Positions 1 through 10,168 of a stretch of DNA of 64,000 nucleotides are shown piece by piece. The stretch spans positions 682,001 through 746,000 of the forward strand of contig NZ_CP109104.1 of assembly GCF_035917675.1 (NCBI RefSeq), in the 5' to 3' direction. The notes beneath the pieces were generated by a model that was given only the letters and a program-made list of their open reading frames with translations, ran no database searches and had not been told where the DNA came from. Source of the DNA: Streptomyces sp. NBC_01775. Its GTDB lineage: Bacteria > Actinomycetota > Actinomycetes > Streptomycetales > Streptomycetaceae. Numbering within the stretch: the first letter of the stretch is position 1; every line of letters starts with the position of its first letter. The position numbers and the translations under genes are program-made.

Positions 1-483
1 CTTCACGTCGTGGCCGTCGCTGCAGAGGAAGATGCCGTCTTCCTGCGCTCACTCGGCGCGCACGTATGCATACCGCGCGGCCCCGAGATCGCCCGCCGGG
101 TACTCAAAGAGCTCGGTACCCCGGTGGACGCAGTGGCTGATGCCGCCTTGCTGCACGAGCAGATCGTTCCCGCCGTGCGTGACGGCGGTCAGATCGGCAT
201 CCTGCGTTCCTGGGACGGCGATCCAGGGCGCGGAATCAAGGTCAAGCACCTCAATGTGCGAGAGCGGCGGACGGACCGGGCCGCGATCGTACGTCTGCGC
301 GACCAGGTCGAAGACGGCACCGTCACGCTGCGCGCCGCCATGGCCTTCGATGCTAATGACGCGGTTGCCGCCCATACCCGGCTCGAGCAGGGCGGCCTGC
401 GCGAACGGATCGTCCTCGAATTCGACGACGAAGCGTGGCAGCCCGGCCCATCAGACACCACTTCGCTCACCTGGAAGCCCTGA
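1..483 (+). CDS. MDR-family zinc-type alcohol dehydrogenase / quinone oxidoreductase, C-terminal part
   Basis: The reading frame is open from the first base of the window, so the 5' end of the gene lies outside. The visible 160 or so residues begin in the Rossmann half with a stretch of the type VVAVAAEEDAVFLRSLGA, which in medium-chain dehydrogenase/reductases follows the cofactor-binding glycine motif, and end with the typical tail containing AHTRLEQGG and RIVLEF. Members reduce quinones or enones with NADPH, or oxidise alcohols. The catalytic domain is not visible, so neither the substrate nor the presence of zinc ligands can be judged. It is followed after about 150 bases by an aldo/keto reductase on the same strand, possibly co-transcribed. 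The family assignment is firm; the exact reaction is not. Confidence 0.75.
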   Translation, partial: LHVVAVAAEEDAVFLRSLGAHVCIPRGPEIARRVLKELGTPVDAVADAALLHEQIVPAVRDGGQIGILRSWDGDPGRGIKVKHLNVRERRTDRAAIVRLRDQVEDGTVTLRAAMAFDANDAVAAHTRLEQGGLRERIVLEFDDEAWQPGPSDTTSLTWKP

Positions 484-592
484 ACACCGCCTTGCCCAAG
501 CACCGTTCCGACCGGCGACGCGCCAGGGACCGACCGCGCGCCGGGGTCGCCAAGAACGGCACAGGACGCTGCGGCCAGCCGTCCTGCGATAA

Positions 593-1717
<1,125 letters not shown>

Positions 1718-1728
1718 ATTTTCCGCGA

Positions 1729-2298
1729 GTGGCGAGTCGCACAAGTCCGGTTCCGTCCGGCGTGGCAGCCTCGCAGACGAGGGTGCCATGCCGGACGGCT
1801 CGGATGGAACGCAACGGCATCGGCCTGGCCGCCCAGGCGAACGCCTTCGACAAGCTGAAGGCGATCCTGCTGGACGCGAACCGGCTGGGACTGTTCGACG
1901 ACAACCCGGTGGCAGGAATCAAGCCGCCGCAGTACGACCCCAAGCGGGTGGTGATCCCCTCACCCGAGCAGCTGCAGCAGATGCGTACCGCCGGCGACGA
2001 CAGCTTCCTGCTGGTCGCCGATCTGATGAGCGGGTGCGGCATGCGCAACGGTGAGGCGTTCGCGGTGAACCTCAACAACATCGTCGCCGACGATGTCTAC
2101 CGCATCACCGAGCAGGTCAACCGGACGACCTGCCAGTACGAGCGGCTCAAGCACCGCAAGGTGGGTGAGTACCGGGACGTGCCCCTGCCGGCACGGGTGC
2201 GCCAGAGGATCGAGATCACCTTCAAGATCTACCGCCACCTCATGCCCGGCGCCGTTGGCACAGCCGCCAAGGTCCTCAACCACGCCCTCGCCACATAG
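1729..2298 (+). pseudogene. tyrosine recombinase (phage-type integrase) remnant
   Basis: An open frame of 189 codons whose recognisable part starts near base 1806. It has the arm/core linker NAFDKLKAILLDANRLGLF, then NPVAGIKPP, and the first catalytic arginine region LMSGCGMRNGEAFAV. After PLPARVRQRIE it jumps directly to TFKIYRHLMPG, the segment that carries the nucleophilic tyrosine. The roughly 60-80 residues that normally hold the conserved HxxR and second histidine between these blocks are absent, so an internal in-frame deletion has removed part of the active site. The N-terminal DNA-binding region is also missing or scrambled; no ribosome-binding site precedes the first ATG. It cannot be a working recombinase and is probably the fossil of an integrated element. 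Confidence 0.8.
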
Positions 2299-2378
2299 GG
2301 CAGAGCACGCAGGTCGCGTCAAACGTGGCGCGTGAGCCCGTCGGCCAGGAAGTCGTGGGGTCACGTCCTGCGGTTCGC

Positions 2379-3647
2379 TCAGACCACCGTCCACGCTCCC
2401 TCCGGGATGGCAGCAGCACCGATGACGCCCTCTTCGTGCAGCCGACCTACCTCCTTGGTGGAGAGACCGAGGACATCCAACAGCACTTCCTCGGTGTGCT
2501 CACCGAGTCGTGGCGCCGGGACGGGAGGCGCCCCCGCTCCGTCCCAGCGCAGCGGTCGGCCTGTGGCCAGCACCCGGCCTATGCCAGGCTGATCGATCTC
2601 CGCTGCCACCGAAGTTTCGTCCGCACGGGCGACGTCGGCCACCTCCTGCATGCCGAGGTAGGGGCTCCACAAGACCCGTGCACGGTCCAGCAACCCGCGT
2701 ACTGTGCCAAAGTCTCGCTGGGCGAACCACGGACGCAGCACGGCGGCGATCGTTTCGCGCAGCCGATACCGTTCGCTTTCCTGACTGAAGTCCGCGCCGA
2801 GGACGCGTTCAAGTGCGGCGAAGACGGCATCCGTCTCGGTGACCTCGCGGAGTGCCCTCCACTGTCCCTCGGTCAAGGCGACCACCATCACCCGACGACC
2901 GTCCGAGGTCTCGAAGTCCACCCCGAACGAGCCGTACATATGGTTTCCCTGCCGGGCCCGCGGGCCGCCCATCGCCTCCGCCTCCGCCAGCCAGCCCATA
3001 CCGCCGACGCCGGCCAGCGCCACATCGGCCAGCGCGAGTTCGAGTTGCGCCCCCTGCCCCGTCCGTTCGCGGTGGAGAACGGCGGCCAGGATCCCCGAGG
3101 CCGCGACCATGCCGGACACGAGGTCCCAGGCAGGTAGTACGTGGTTCACCGGCCGGTCGGTCCCCTGCGGACCCGTCATCTGCGGCACTCCGACCTCAGC
3201 GTTGATCGTGTAGTCGACAGCCGGAGACCCGTCGGCCCTGCCCTGAAGATGTACGTGGATGACGTCCTGCCGCCGAGCCCGTAGATCCTCGTACGCCAGC
3301 CGGTGCCGACCCACCATGTTGTCGAGGAAGATCCCGGACCCTCGCCCGGGCGCCGAGGCCAGGGCGATCAGGAGCTCGCGCCCCTGAGCACTGCGGTGGT
3401 CTATGGTCACCGACCGCTTGCCCTTGTTGAGGCCGGTCCAGAACAGGCTGTCACCCCCGGCGGAGAGCGGCCAGCGGCGGAAGTCACTGCCGCCGCCCGG
3501 CGGGTCGACCCGGATGACGTCCGCTCCTAGTTGCGCCAGTGCCATCCCGGCCGAGGGAGCGGCCACGAAGGAAGCCCCTTCGACAAGGCGCAGACCACAG
3601 AGCGGCTGAAGAGCTGATGTCAACGTGCTTCCCTTCACGGAGGACAT
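2379..3647 (-). CDS. CaiB/BaiF family III CoA-transferase, probable itaconate (or related C5 dicarboxylate) CoA-transferase
   Basis: A cytosolic enzyme of about 422 residues that moves CoA from an acyl-CoA such as succinyl-CoA to a free acid. Family III hallmarks are the N-terminal PLCGLRLVEG and LAQLGADVIRVDPP, the NKGKRSVTIDHRS segment, and Asp145 in AVDYTINAEVG, aligned with the aspartate that forms the acyl anhydride. It is divergent from a MaoC-like hydratase and a CitE-like lyase, the other two steps of the known itaconate pathway (Ict, Ich, Ccl), hence the substrate proposal. The ATG at 3647 has no good ribosome-binding site. A TTG at 3623 preceded by GAAGGGAAGC gives a start nearer the conserved domain and is an equal candidate. 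Mesaconate or citramalate are alternative substrates. Confidence 0.8.
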   Translation of the reverse strand: MSSVKGSTLTSALQPLCGLRLVEGASFVAAPSAGMALAQLGADVIRVDPPGGGSDFRRWPLSAGGDSLFWTGLNKGKRSVTIDHRSAQGRELLIALASAPGRGSGIFLDNMVGRHRLAYEDLRARRQDVIHVHLQGRADGSPAVDYTINAEVGVPQMTGPQGTDRPVNHVLPAWDLVSGMVAASGILAAVLHRERTGQGAQLELALADVALAGVGGMGWLAEAEAMGGPRARQGNHMYGSFGVDFETSDGRRVMVVALTEGQWRALREVTETDAVFAALERVLGADFSQESERYRLRETIAAVLRPWFAQRDFGTVRGLLDRARVLWSPYLGMQEVADVARADETSVAAEIDQPGIGRVLATGRPLRWDGAGAPPVPAPRLGEHTEEVLLDVLGLSTKEVGRLHEEGVIGAAAIPEGAWTVV

Positions 3648-4044
3648 GGTCGATGGGCGCGCTACGACGATCGGTCCGGCCGGCCTGGTGTGGAGTGTGT
3701 GGGGCCGGCACCCCGCACCTGCATCGCCGCTGCGGGAATGGACAACCTCGCTCAGGCCTGGGACCGGATGGGTCAGGCGACAGCCGAACCTTCCACGCCA
3801 CTGGGGCGAGCCTGCTGCAGTCTGGCCACCCACTGGCCCTTCAGACTGTCACAGACAGAACATGACTGCTGATGGTTGACAACGCTTACATTGTCTTACA
3901 ATGATGTCAAGGTAACTAGTCGACGGGCGGACGAGCGCGAGGCGCGATCGGCGGAACAGCAGAGCATCCTCAAGATGCGCGTCCCGCCGAGGACTTCCCT
4001 TGTCAGAACCCGGCGCTCATCACACGGTTCCCGAGGACAGACCG
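3648..4044. promoter_or_regulatory. divergent control region of the CoA-transferase and hydratase-lyase genes
   Basis: About 400 bases separate the two divergent starts and hold no convincing gene. The A/T-richer core near 3845-3910 carries a TTGACA-like box at 3876-3881, the palindrome CATTGTCTTACAATG at 3889-3903, and a second inverted repeat CTGTC-ACA-GACAG at 3846-3858. Both inverted repeats are of the size bound by dimeric GntR- or TetR-type regulators. Promoter positions are inferred only. Confidence 0.55.
3889..3903. promoter_or_regulatory. palindromic operator candidate CATTGTCTTACAATG
   Basis: The arms CATTGT and ACAATG are perfect inverted repeats around CTT. The core TTGTCTTACAA fits the TNGTNNNACNA pattern known for FadR/FCD-type GntR regulators, and TGTCTTACA differs by one base from the TGTCTGACA motif found near the GntR genes of this window. 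It sits between the CoA-transferase and hydratase genes, downstream of a TTGACA box, so a bound repressor could control both directions. Confidence 0.6.
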
Positions 4045-4917
4045 ATGCAGCTGAGCACGAGTCCCCTTCAGGCGTACGTAGAGTCGTGGACACCCGGCGT
4101 GGTCACCTGCGAGGACCAGATACTCCCCGGCCCCGTCGCGGCACTGTCGGCGCTGCTTGACGAACCAGAGCCCGTAGCCGACGCCGACACCCCACTGCCA
4201 CCGCTGTGGCACTGGCTCTACTTCCTGGACTGGCCCGCCCAGAGCAACCTCGGGGCCGACGGCCACCCAGCGGACGGCCACTTCCTGCCGCCCCTGCCCG
4301 ACCGGCAGCGCATGTTCGCCGGAGGACGTTGCATCATCGCCGAACCCCTGCGTCTTGGCGAGACGGCAGAGCGCATCAGCAGCTTGCACAACGTCACCGT
4401 CAAGCACGGCAGGACCGGCGAACTCCTCTTCGTGACCCAGCGCAACGAGTTCCGCCAGCAGGGCCGCACCTGTCTGGTGGAAGAGCAGGACATCGTGTAC
4501 CGCTCCGGCCGCGGCCCTGCACGGTACGCCTCCGTGGTGCTCGACCGGTCTGCGCCTCGGGAGACCGACGAGGCGTGGCAGCTCGCCCTGCAACCGGATG
4601 CCACTCTGCTGTTTCGGTTCAGCGCGCTCACCGCCAACGCCCACCGCATCCACTACGACCTGCCGTACGCCCAGAAGGAGGAGGGCTACCCCGCGTTGGT
4701 GGTCCACGGCCCGATCCTGGCCTTGCTGATGATGGAGCTCGTCCGCCGCAACGTCCCGTCCGGCCACGTGCAGTCCCTGTCCTATCGGCTCCGCAGCCCT
4801 GCCTTCGCGAGCGAGCACCTTCTTGCCTGCGGCACCCGCGCAGACGGCCGGGCCAAGCTACGCGTCGCCACCCACCGGGAGGCGCAGCACGCCACGTCCG
4901 AGGTGACGTTCAAGTGA
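4045..4917 (+). CDS. MaoC/HTD2-like hydratase, probable itaconyl-CoA or mesaconyl-CoA hydratase
   Basis: About 290 residues forming a double-hotdog hydratase of the HTD2/mesaconyl-C4-CoA hydratase type, cytosolic. The N-terminal half carries LPPLWHWLYFLDW and the C-terminal half carries the MaoC-type active-site stretch FRFSALTANAHRIHYD followed by GYPALVVHGPI. In itaconate degradation such an enzyme hydrates itaconyl-CoA to citramalyl-CoA. The ATG at 4045 has GAGGAC seven bases upstream; an upstream in-frame TTG at 4000 would add 15 residues without conserved sequence. The stop codon overlaps the GTG start of the CitE-like lyase (GTGA), so the two are translationally coupled. Confidence 0.78.
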   Translation: MQLSTSPLQAYVESWTPGVVTCEDQILPGPVAALSALLDEPEPVADADTPLPPLWHWLYFLDWPAQSNLGADGHPADGHFLPPLPDRQRMFAGGRCIIAEPLRLGETAERISSLHNVTVKHGRTGELLFVTQRNEFRQQGRTCLVEEQDIVYRSGRGPARYASVVLDRSAPRETDEAWQLALQPDATLLFRFSALTANAHRIHYDLPYAQKEEGYPALVVHGPILALLMMELVRRNVPSGHVQSLSYRLRSPAFASEHLLACGTRADGRAKLRVATHREAQHATSEVTFK

Positions 4918-5741
4918 CCCGGCTCAGCAGCCGCATCGCATCGGCCCGTAGCTGGCTCTTCGTGCCCGGGCACCGGCCCGACCGCTTCGCCAAGGCCGCC
5001 AGCTCAGGCGCCGACATGGTCATCATTGACCTCGAGGACGCGGTGGCCGGCGAGGACAAGGCCCGAGCCCGCTCCCATGCCGGCACCTGGCTCGCCCAGG
5101 GCAATGACGCGGTCGTCCGGATCAACCCTCCGGGGACCCCCTGTTTCGAGGACGACTTGGCGGAGGCGGTCCGCCACGGCAGCCCGGTCATGGTGCCCAA
5201 GTCCGAGGATCCCGAACCGCTCACGGAGATTGCCGCCCGCGTCGCCGGGCGAAGCGAAATCATCCTGCTCATCGAGACCGCCCTCGGCGTGGAACGGGCT
5301 GCGGAAGTATGCGCTGTCGTTGGGGTCGCCCGCGCGGCATTCGGCAACGTCGACCTTGCCGGACAGCTCGGGGTCGCCCCGGATGACCACGCCGCCCTGT
5401 CGTACTCACGCTCCAAACTGGTCTCGGCCTCCGCTGCGGCGGGGCTCAGCTCTCCGGTCGACGGTGTCACCGCCGCGCTGAAAGACCCTCAGATCCTGAG
5501 CAGTGACATCGCCCACGCGCGCCGCCTGGGCTTCACCGGCAAACTGTGCATCCACCCGACCCAGCTCCAGGCGGTCGCCGACGGACTCGCCCCGTCGCAG
5601 ACCGAGTTGACGTGGGCAAGGAAGGTTTTGGCAGCCGGTGACTCCGTCACCGCAGTGAACGGCCAGATGGTCGACAAGCCGGTGCTGGAACGAGCCCGCC
5701 AGATCCTGGCACGAGCTCACGAGTCTCACTCCGCGCCCTGA
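4914..5741 (+). CDS. HpcH/HpaI-CitE-like lyase, probable (S)-citramalyl-CoA lyase
   Basis: A 275-residue TIM-barrel lyase of the citrate lyase beta-subunit family that cleaves 3-hydroxyacyl-CoA C-C bonds with Mg2+. Visible hallmarks are SWLFVPGHRPDRFAKA at the N-terminus, MVIIDLEDAV, the CoA/substrate arginine in VVRINPPG, the metal-ligand region LIETALGVERA and FGNVDLAGQLG, and the tail KLCIHPTQ. In this context, citramalyl-CoA would be split to acetyl-CoA and pyruvate. The GTG start overlaps the stop of the preceding hydratase; starting elsewhere would lose the SWLFVPG motif. Malyl-CoA or a methylmalyl-CoA could also be the substrate. A strong inverted repeat 64 bases downstream ends the transcript. 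Confidence 0.82.
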   Translation: MTRLSSRIASARSWLFVPGHRPDRFAKAASSGADMVIIDLEDAVAGEDKARARSHAGTWLAQGNDAVVRINPPGTPCFEDDLAEAVRHGSPVMVPKSEDPEPLTEIAARVAGRSEIILLIETALGVERAAEVCAVVGVARAAFGNVDLAGQLGVAPDDHAALSYSRSKLVSASAAAGLSSPVDGVTAALKDPQILSSDIAHARRLGFTGKLCIHPTQLQAVADGLAPSQTELTWARKVLAAGDSVTAVNGQMVDKPVLERARQILARAHESHSAP

Positions 5742-5804
5742 CCCTGCTGCCGACGAGCCTTGCCCCGCACAGCGAGGCTCGGAACGGTGGGTACGGTGTG
5801 TGAG

Positions 5805-5844
5805 CCGGAGGTAGGCGGTGGTTGAGGGTGCCGCCTACCTCCGG
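5805..5844. terminator. bidirectional intrinsic-type hairpin
   Basis: A perfect 14-bp inverted repeat, CCGGAGGTAGGCGG at 5805-5818 and its complement at 5831-5844, encloses a 12-base loop. There is no U-tract, as is common in actinobacterial terminators. It lies between the convergent ends of the lyase gene (5741) and pntB (6014), where it can serve both strands. The remaining sequence between the genes shows nothing else. Confidence 0.8.
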
Positions 5845-6013
5845 AAGGGCGTGTCTTCCCGCAATACGGTTCACTTCCGGCACACAGCCGCCTCAGCGAC
5901 GTCCGAACGACGGCCCCCATGAACTGCTCGACCGTCATCTCGAGACTCGAAAATGGCGGTATTGTCACGCACCGGGCCCCGAAAATGTGGACGTGGCCCG
6001 GTGGCGTGTGGAG

Positions 6014-7432
6014 TCAGAGTGCGCGGAGGATGTCTTCGACTCTCTCCTTCGCGTCACCGAAGAGCATCGCCGAGTTCTCGCGGAAGAAGAGCGGGTTCTG
6101 TACACCGGCGTATCCGGACGCCATCGAGCGCTTGAAGACCACGACGTTGTCGGCCTCCCAGACCCGCAGCACGGGCATGCCGGCGATCGGGCTGCCGGGA
6201 TCCTCGGTAGCGGCCGGATTGACCGTGTCGTTGGCGCCGATCACGAGCACGACGGAGCTGCTGCGGAAGTCGTCGTTGATCTCGTCCATCTCCAGCACGA
6301 TGTCGTAGGGAACCTTGGCCTCGGCCAGAAGCACGTTCATGTGTCCGGGCAGACGGCCGGCCACGGGGTGAATACCGAACCGCACATCGACGCCCATCTC
6401 GCGCAATGTGCGCGTCAGTTCGGCCACTCCGTGCTGCGCTTGGGCGACCGCCATGCCGTAACCAGGGGTGATGATCACCGAGTCGGCACCGAGGAGTGTC
6501 TCCGCCACTCCTTCGGCCGTGATCTCGCGGTGCTCACCGTAGTCCTGATCGCCGCCAAGGCCGGCCTCGATGCCGAATCCGCCGGCGACGACGGAGACGA
6601 AGGACCGGTTCATCGCCTTGCACATGATGTAGGACAGGTACGCACCCGAGGAGCCGACCAGGGCACCTGTGATGATGAGCAGGTCGTTCTCCAGGAGAAA
6701 GCCGGACGCGGCCGCCGCCCAGCCGGAGTAGCTGTTCAGCATGGACACCACGACCGGCATGTCGCCCCCGCCGATCGAGGCGACGAGATGCCAACCCAGC
6801 AACAACGCGATCGCTGTGACCGCCACCAGCAGCCCAGGTCCCGGCTCGATCACGAACCAGGCGGTGAGGACGGTGAACGCAACCAGAGCGCCGAGGTTCA
6901 ACATGTTCTTGCCGGGCAAGGCCATCGGCGCGGACTTCATACGGGCGGACAGCTTGAGGAACGCGACGATCGATCCGGTGAAGGTCACCGCACCGATGAA
7001 CACGCCGACGAACACCTCGGCGTGGTGGACGCCCAGGGTGTCCGCGGCTCGCAGCCCCTGCGCGGCAGCACCGTCGAGGTCCGCCTCGACATGAAGGTAG
7101 CCGTTCCAGCCGACCATGGCCGCGGCCAGGCCGACGAAACTGTGCAGGAGGGCGATCAGCTCCGGTATGCCGGTCATCTCCACCGCCCGGGCCCGCCACA
7201 GGCCGATGGCCGCGCCTATCACGGTGGCTCCGATCAGCAGGCCGAGTCCGAGCGGCTCGATGTCCTGGTCCAGGGCCAGCATGGCCGTGGCAGCCAGAGC
7301 CAGTGCCATGCCCACGATGCCGAATGCGTTGCCGGCCTTGGCGGTTTCGTGCTTCGACAGGCAGGCCAGGGCCAGGATGAACAGCAGCGCAGCGATGATG
7401 TATGCCGCCTGTGCGGCGGCGTCGACAGACAT
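6014..7432 (-). CDS. pntB: NAD(P) transhydrogenase subunit beta
   Basis: A 472-residue membrane subunit of the proton-translocating transhydrogenase, which couples hydride transfer from NADH to NADP+ with proton entry. Residues 1 to about 290 form the multi-helix membrane domain ([32 protein letters not shown]). The C-terminal NADP(H)-binding domain shows [48 protein letters not shown] and the late [14 protein letters not shown]. Length and motifs match PntB closely. It begins eight bases after the stop of pntA, so the two form one operon. Within this region of acyl-CoA and aldehyde dehydrogenases its role is probably NADPH supply. Confidence 0.95.
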   Translation of the reverse strand: MSVDAAAQAAYIIAALLFILALACLSKHETAKAGNAFGIVGMALALAATAMLALDQDIEPLGLGLLIGATVIGAAIGLWRARAVEMTGIPELIALLHSFVGLAAAMVGWNGYLHVEADLDGAAAQGLRAADTLGVHHAEVFVGVFIGAVTFTGSIVAFLKLSARMKSAPMALPGKNMLNLGALVAFTVLTAWFVIEPGPGLLVAVTAIALLLGWHLVASIGGGDMPVVVSMLNSYSGWAAAASGFLLENDLLIITGALVGSSGAYLSYIMCKAMNRSFVSVVAGGFGIEAGLGGDQDYGEHREITAEGVAETLLGADSVIITPGYGMAVAQAQHGVAELTRTLREMGVDVRFGIHPVAGRLPGHMNVLLAEAKVPYDIVLEMDEINDDFRSSSVVLVIGANDTVNPAATEDPGSPIAGMPVLRVWEADNVVVFKRSMASGYAGVQNPLFFRENSAMLFGDAKERVEDILRAL

Positions 7433-7440
7433 GGTGGGGG

Positions 7441-8976
7441 TCAGCTCCTGGAGAACATGGCGAGCATGCGCCGGGTGACGGCGAACCCACCGAAGATGTT
7501 GATGGCGACGAGCAGGATCGCCACGAATGAGACCGAGGTGATCGCCGTGTCGCCATGGCCGATCTGCAACAGTGCGCCGACCACGATGACCCCGGAAATG
7601 GCGTTGGTCACCGACATCAGTGGGGTGTGCAGGGCGTGGTGCACATGCCCGATCACGTAGGAGCCGACCACCACCGCCAGGACGAAGACCGTCAGGTGGC
7701 CCAACAAGGCCTGTGGAGACAGAGCCGCTGCCAGGAACAGCAGTGTGCCGATGACGGCAACCGCGCCGAATCGCTTCGCCGGAGAGATCTGCTGCTTGTC
7801 CTGACCTGCGGCCGGAGTGCCCGCCGCCGCGCGGGCAGGCGGCGCGGCAGGTGCCGCCGATACCTGTACGGGCGGTGGTGGCCAGGTCAGGTCGCCGTCG
7901 CGGACCACGGTCATCGAGCGCAGCACCACGTCATCGAAGTCCAGCACCAACCTGCCGTCCTTGTCCGGCGTCATCAGCTTCATCAGGTTGACCAGATTGG
8001 TGCCGTACAGCTGGGAGGCTTGGGCCGGCAGCCGGCCCGCCAGATCGGTGTAGCCAACGATGCTCACCCCATTGGCGGTGACCACCCTCTTCCCCGCGAC
8101 GGTGCCTTCCACGTTTCCGCCGTTGGACGCGGCCATGTCCACGATCACGCTGCCCGGCTGCATGGCGGCCACCATCTCGGCGGTGATCAGCCGAGGCGCC
8201 GGCTTCCCCGGGATCAGCGCGGTGGTGATGATGATGTCGATGTCCTCGCACTGCTCCGCGTACAGCTCTGTCTCACGCGCCTGGTAGTCGTGTCCCATCT
8301 CCTTGGCGTATCCGGTGGCACTGACCTCCGCCTCCGCAGATTCGATCGCCAGGTACTCACCACCCAGCGACTTCACCTGGTCGGCGACCTCCGGCCGCGG
8401 GTCGGTGGCACGCACGATCGCGCCCAGACTGCGCGCCGCGCCGATCGCCGCGAGGCCTGCGACACCGGCACCTGCGACCAGCACCTTCGCCGCAGGAACC
8501 TTGCCCGCGGCCGTGACCTGGCCGGTGAAGAAGCGGCCGAACTCATGGGCTGCCTCGACCACTGCACGGTATCCGGCGATGTTGGCCATGGACGAGAGCA
8601 CGTCCAGTGACTGGGCCCGCGAGATGCGCGGCACCGCGTCCATCGACAAGGCGGTGATGGGCCGCCGGGCCAGATCCTGCACCAGCGCGGGGTCAAGGGC
8701 CGGGCTCAGCAGGCTGATCAGCGTGGCGCCCTCGCGCAGCCCGTCCAACTGCTCCTTCGAGGGCGGGTTCACCCCGAGCACGATGTCGGCCGACAGCGCG
8801 TCACCGATGTTGGCTCCCGCTCCGACGTATGCCTCGTCGGAAAACCTGGATGCCGCGCCAGCCCGCGGTTCGACCACTACCTCGTAGCCCAGCTTCACCA
8901 GTTGGCCTGCCGTGGCCGGCGTTGCCGCCACTCGCGTCTCCCCCGGTCTGGACTCCTTCACCACACCGATGAGCAC
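7441..8976 (-). CDS. pntA: NAD(P) transhydrogenase subunit alpha (fused alpha1-alpha2 form)
   Basis: A 511-residue protein with the soluble NAD(H)-binding alanine-dehydrogenase-like domain at residues 1-370 ([16 protein letters not shown], the [20 protein letters not shown] nucleotide fold, and [14 protein letters not shown]). A proline/alanine-rich linker follows, then a C-terminal membrane part of three or four helices ending in a [20 protein letters not shown] helix. Many actinobacteria encode alpha1 and alpha2 separately; here they are fused. The GTG at 8976 is chosen because GAGGAGG lies eight bases upstream and the next residues match the family N-terminus; a farther in-frame start at 9006 adds only ten atypical residues. 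Divergent from etfB. Confidence 0.94.
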   Translation of the reverse strand: MLIGVVKESRPGETRVAATPATAGQLVKLGYEVVVEPRAGAASRFSDEAYVGAGANIGDALSADIVLGVNPPSKEQLDGLREGATLISLLSPALDPALVQDLARRPITALSMDAVPRISRAQSLDVLSSMANIAGYRAVVEAAHEFGRFFTGQVTAAGKVPAAKVLVAGAGVAGLAAIGAARSLGAIVRATDPRPEVADQVKSLGGEYLAIESAEAEVSATGYAKEMGHDYQARETELYAEQCEDIDIIITTALIPGKPAPRLITAEMVAAMQPGSVIVDMAASNGGNVEGTVAGKRVVTANGVSIVGYTDLAGRLPAQASQLYGTNLVNLMKLMTPDKDGRLVLDFDDVVLRSMTVVRDGDLTWPPPPVQVSAAPAAPPARAAAGTPAAGQDKQQISPAKRFGAVAVIGTLLFLAAALSPQALLGHLTVFVLAVVVGSYVIGHVHHALHTPLMSVTNAISGVIVVGALLQIGHGDTAITSVSFVAILLVAINIFGGFAVTRRMLAMFSRS

Positions 8977-9324
8977 GGCGACCTCCTCTGCGGTTGAGCA
9001 CGCCAAAGGTCAGAGGTTCCGGGGGCGTTGGCGTGCATCCGCCCATGGGAACGTGCAGCTCACTGTTCTTCGCGCCAGGTGAGAGGGCTTCACGGCTGTG
9101 TCTTCGATCCGCTGCAGCGCCCCGGCGATGGCACCTGACGTGGGGCGCGCCCGGCTCTGTCAGGCGCGTCCAAAGGCGTCGCCGGCCTTCCGGCCGCACC
9201 GCCGATTTATACAACCTAGCACTATTCTCCTAGAAGTCTAATTGTCAAACTCTTGGACTCCTGTAAAGAATATGCTTCTCTGTTACCTCAGCCTCGGATA
9301 CTGATCAACGCGAAGGGATGTCCG
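8977..9324. promoter_or_regulatory. divergent promoter region of pntAB and the etf operon
   Basis: No gene is apparent in these 348 bases. An A/T-rich island at about 9200-9275 is flanked by G/C-rich sequence. On the plus strand TTGTCA at 9233-9238 lies 16 bases before TAAAGA, a plausible etf promoter. On the minus strand TTGACA overlaps the same box and would fire toward pntA. The phrase AGTTTGACAAT read on the minus strand also occurs near 49787. These promoter calls are by eye only. Confidence 0.4.
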
Positions 9325-10113
9325 TTGAGTTTGAGGATCGTTGTCACTGTGAAGTACGTGCCCGACGCCACTGGCGACCGGCACTTCGCCGATGACCTGA
9401 CCGTCGACCGGGACGACGTGGACGGTCTGCTCTCCGAGCTCGACGAGTACGCGGTCGAGCAGGCGCTGCGGATCTCCGAGAACTCCGACGACGCCGTGGA
9501 GATCACCGTTCTGACGGTGGGCCCCGAGGACGCCAAGGACGCCCTGCGTAAGGCGCTGTCCATGGGCGCCGACAAGGCGATCCACGTCGAGGACGACGAC
9601 ATTCACGGCACCGACGCCATCGGCACCTCGCTGATCCTGGCCAAGACCGTCGAGAAGGCCGGCTACGACCTGGTCATCTCCGGTATGGCCTCCACCGACG
9701 GCACCATGGGCGTCGTCCCCGCGCTGCTCGCCGAGCGCCTGGGCGTCCCGCAGGTCACCCTGCTGTCCGAGGTGTCGGTCGAGGACGGCACGGTCAAGGG
9801 CCGCCGCGACGGCGACGCCGCCTCGGAGAACCTGGAGGCCTCCCTGCCGGCGGTCGTGTCGGTGACCGACCAGTCGGGCGAGGCCCGTTACCCCTCCTTC
9901 AAGGGCATCATGGCGGCCAAGAAGAAGCCGGTGGAGTCCTGGGACCTGTCCGACCTGGACCTGGAGGCCGAGGAGGTCGGCCTCGAGGGTGCCTACACCA
10001 CGGTCGACAACGCGGCCGAGCGCCCGGCCCGTACCGCGGGCACGATCGTCAAGGACGAGGGCGAGGGCGGCAAGCAGCTCGCTGAGTTCCTCGCGGGCCA
10101 GAAGTTCATCTGA
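9325..10113 (+). CDS. etfB: electron transfer flavoprotein subunit beta
   Basis: A 262-residue subunit that with EtfA forms the soluble FAD/AMP heterodimer accepting electrons from acyl-CoA dehydrogenases. It opens with LRIVVTVKYVPDATGD and carries the ADKAIHVEDDD and YDLVISGMASTDGTMGVVP segments, the DLVISG-type signature of EtfB, and the C-terminal anchor ending GQKFI. The TTG at 9325 is chosen because GAAGGGATG precedes it and the protein then starts at the conserved SLRIVV; upstream in-frame codons have no family similarity. The operon continues with etfA after 55 bases. Its codon use is more strongly G/C-ending than that of the flanking catabolic genes, consistent with a conserved, highly expressed gene. 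Confidence 0.95.
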   Translation: MSLRIVVTVKYVPDATGDRHFADDLTVDRDDVDGLLSELDEYAVEQALRISENSDDAVEITVLTVGPEDAKDALRKALSMGADKAIHVEDDDIHGTDAIGTSLILAKTVEKAGYDLVISGMASTDGTMGVVPALLAERLGVPQVTLLSEVSVEDGTVKGRRDGDAASENLEASLPAVVSVTDQSGEARYPSFKGIMAAKKKPVESWDLSDLDLEAEEVGLEGAYTTVDNAAERPARTAGTIVKDEGEGGKQLAEFLAGQKFI

Positions 10114-10168
10114 GCCCGGCATTCGCTGACCGCCCCTCATCTTTCGCAAGCAGGAGAGAAGAAGTCCC

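Noticed and set aside
2379..3833. An upstream start at 3833 for the first CoA-transferase
   Set aside because: The extra 62 residues match no family and cover the presumed promoter region; the start at 3647 or 3623 is preferred.
4206..4913. A long open frame running into the CitE-like lyase from within the hydratase gene
   Set aside because: The arginine-rich part is a shadow of the hydratase; lyase similarity begins at the GTG at 4914.
5822..7660. A 612-codon plus-strand frame opposite pntB
   Set aside because: It is antisense to pntB and its histidine-rich composition follows from the opposite codon pattern.
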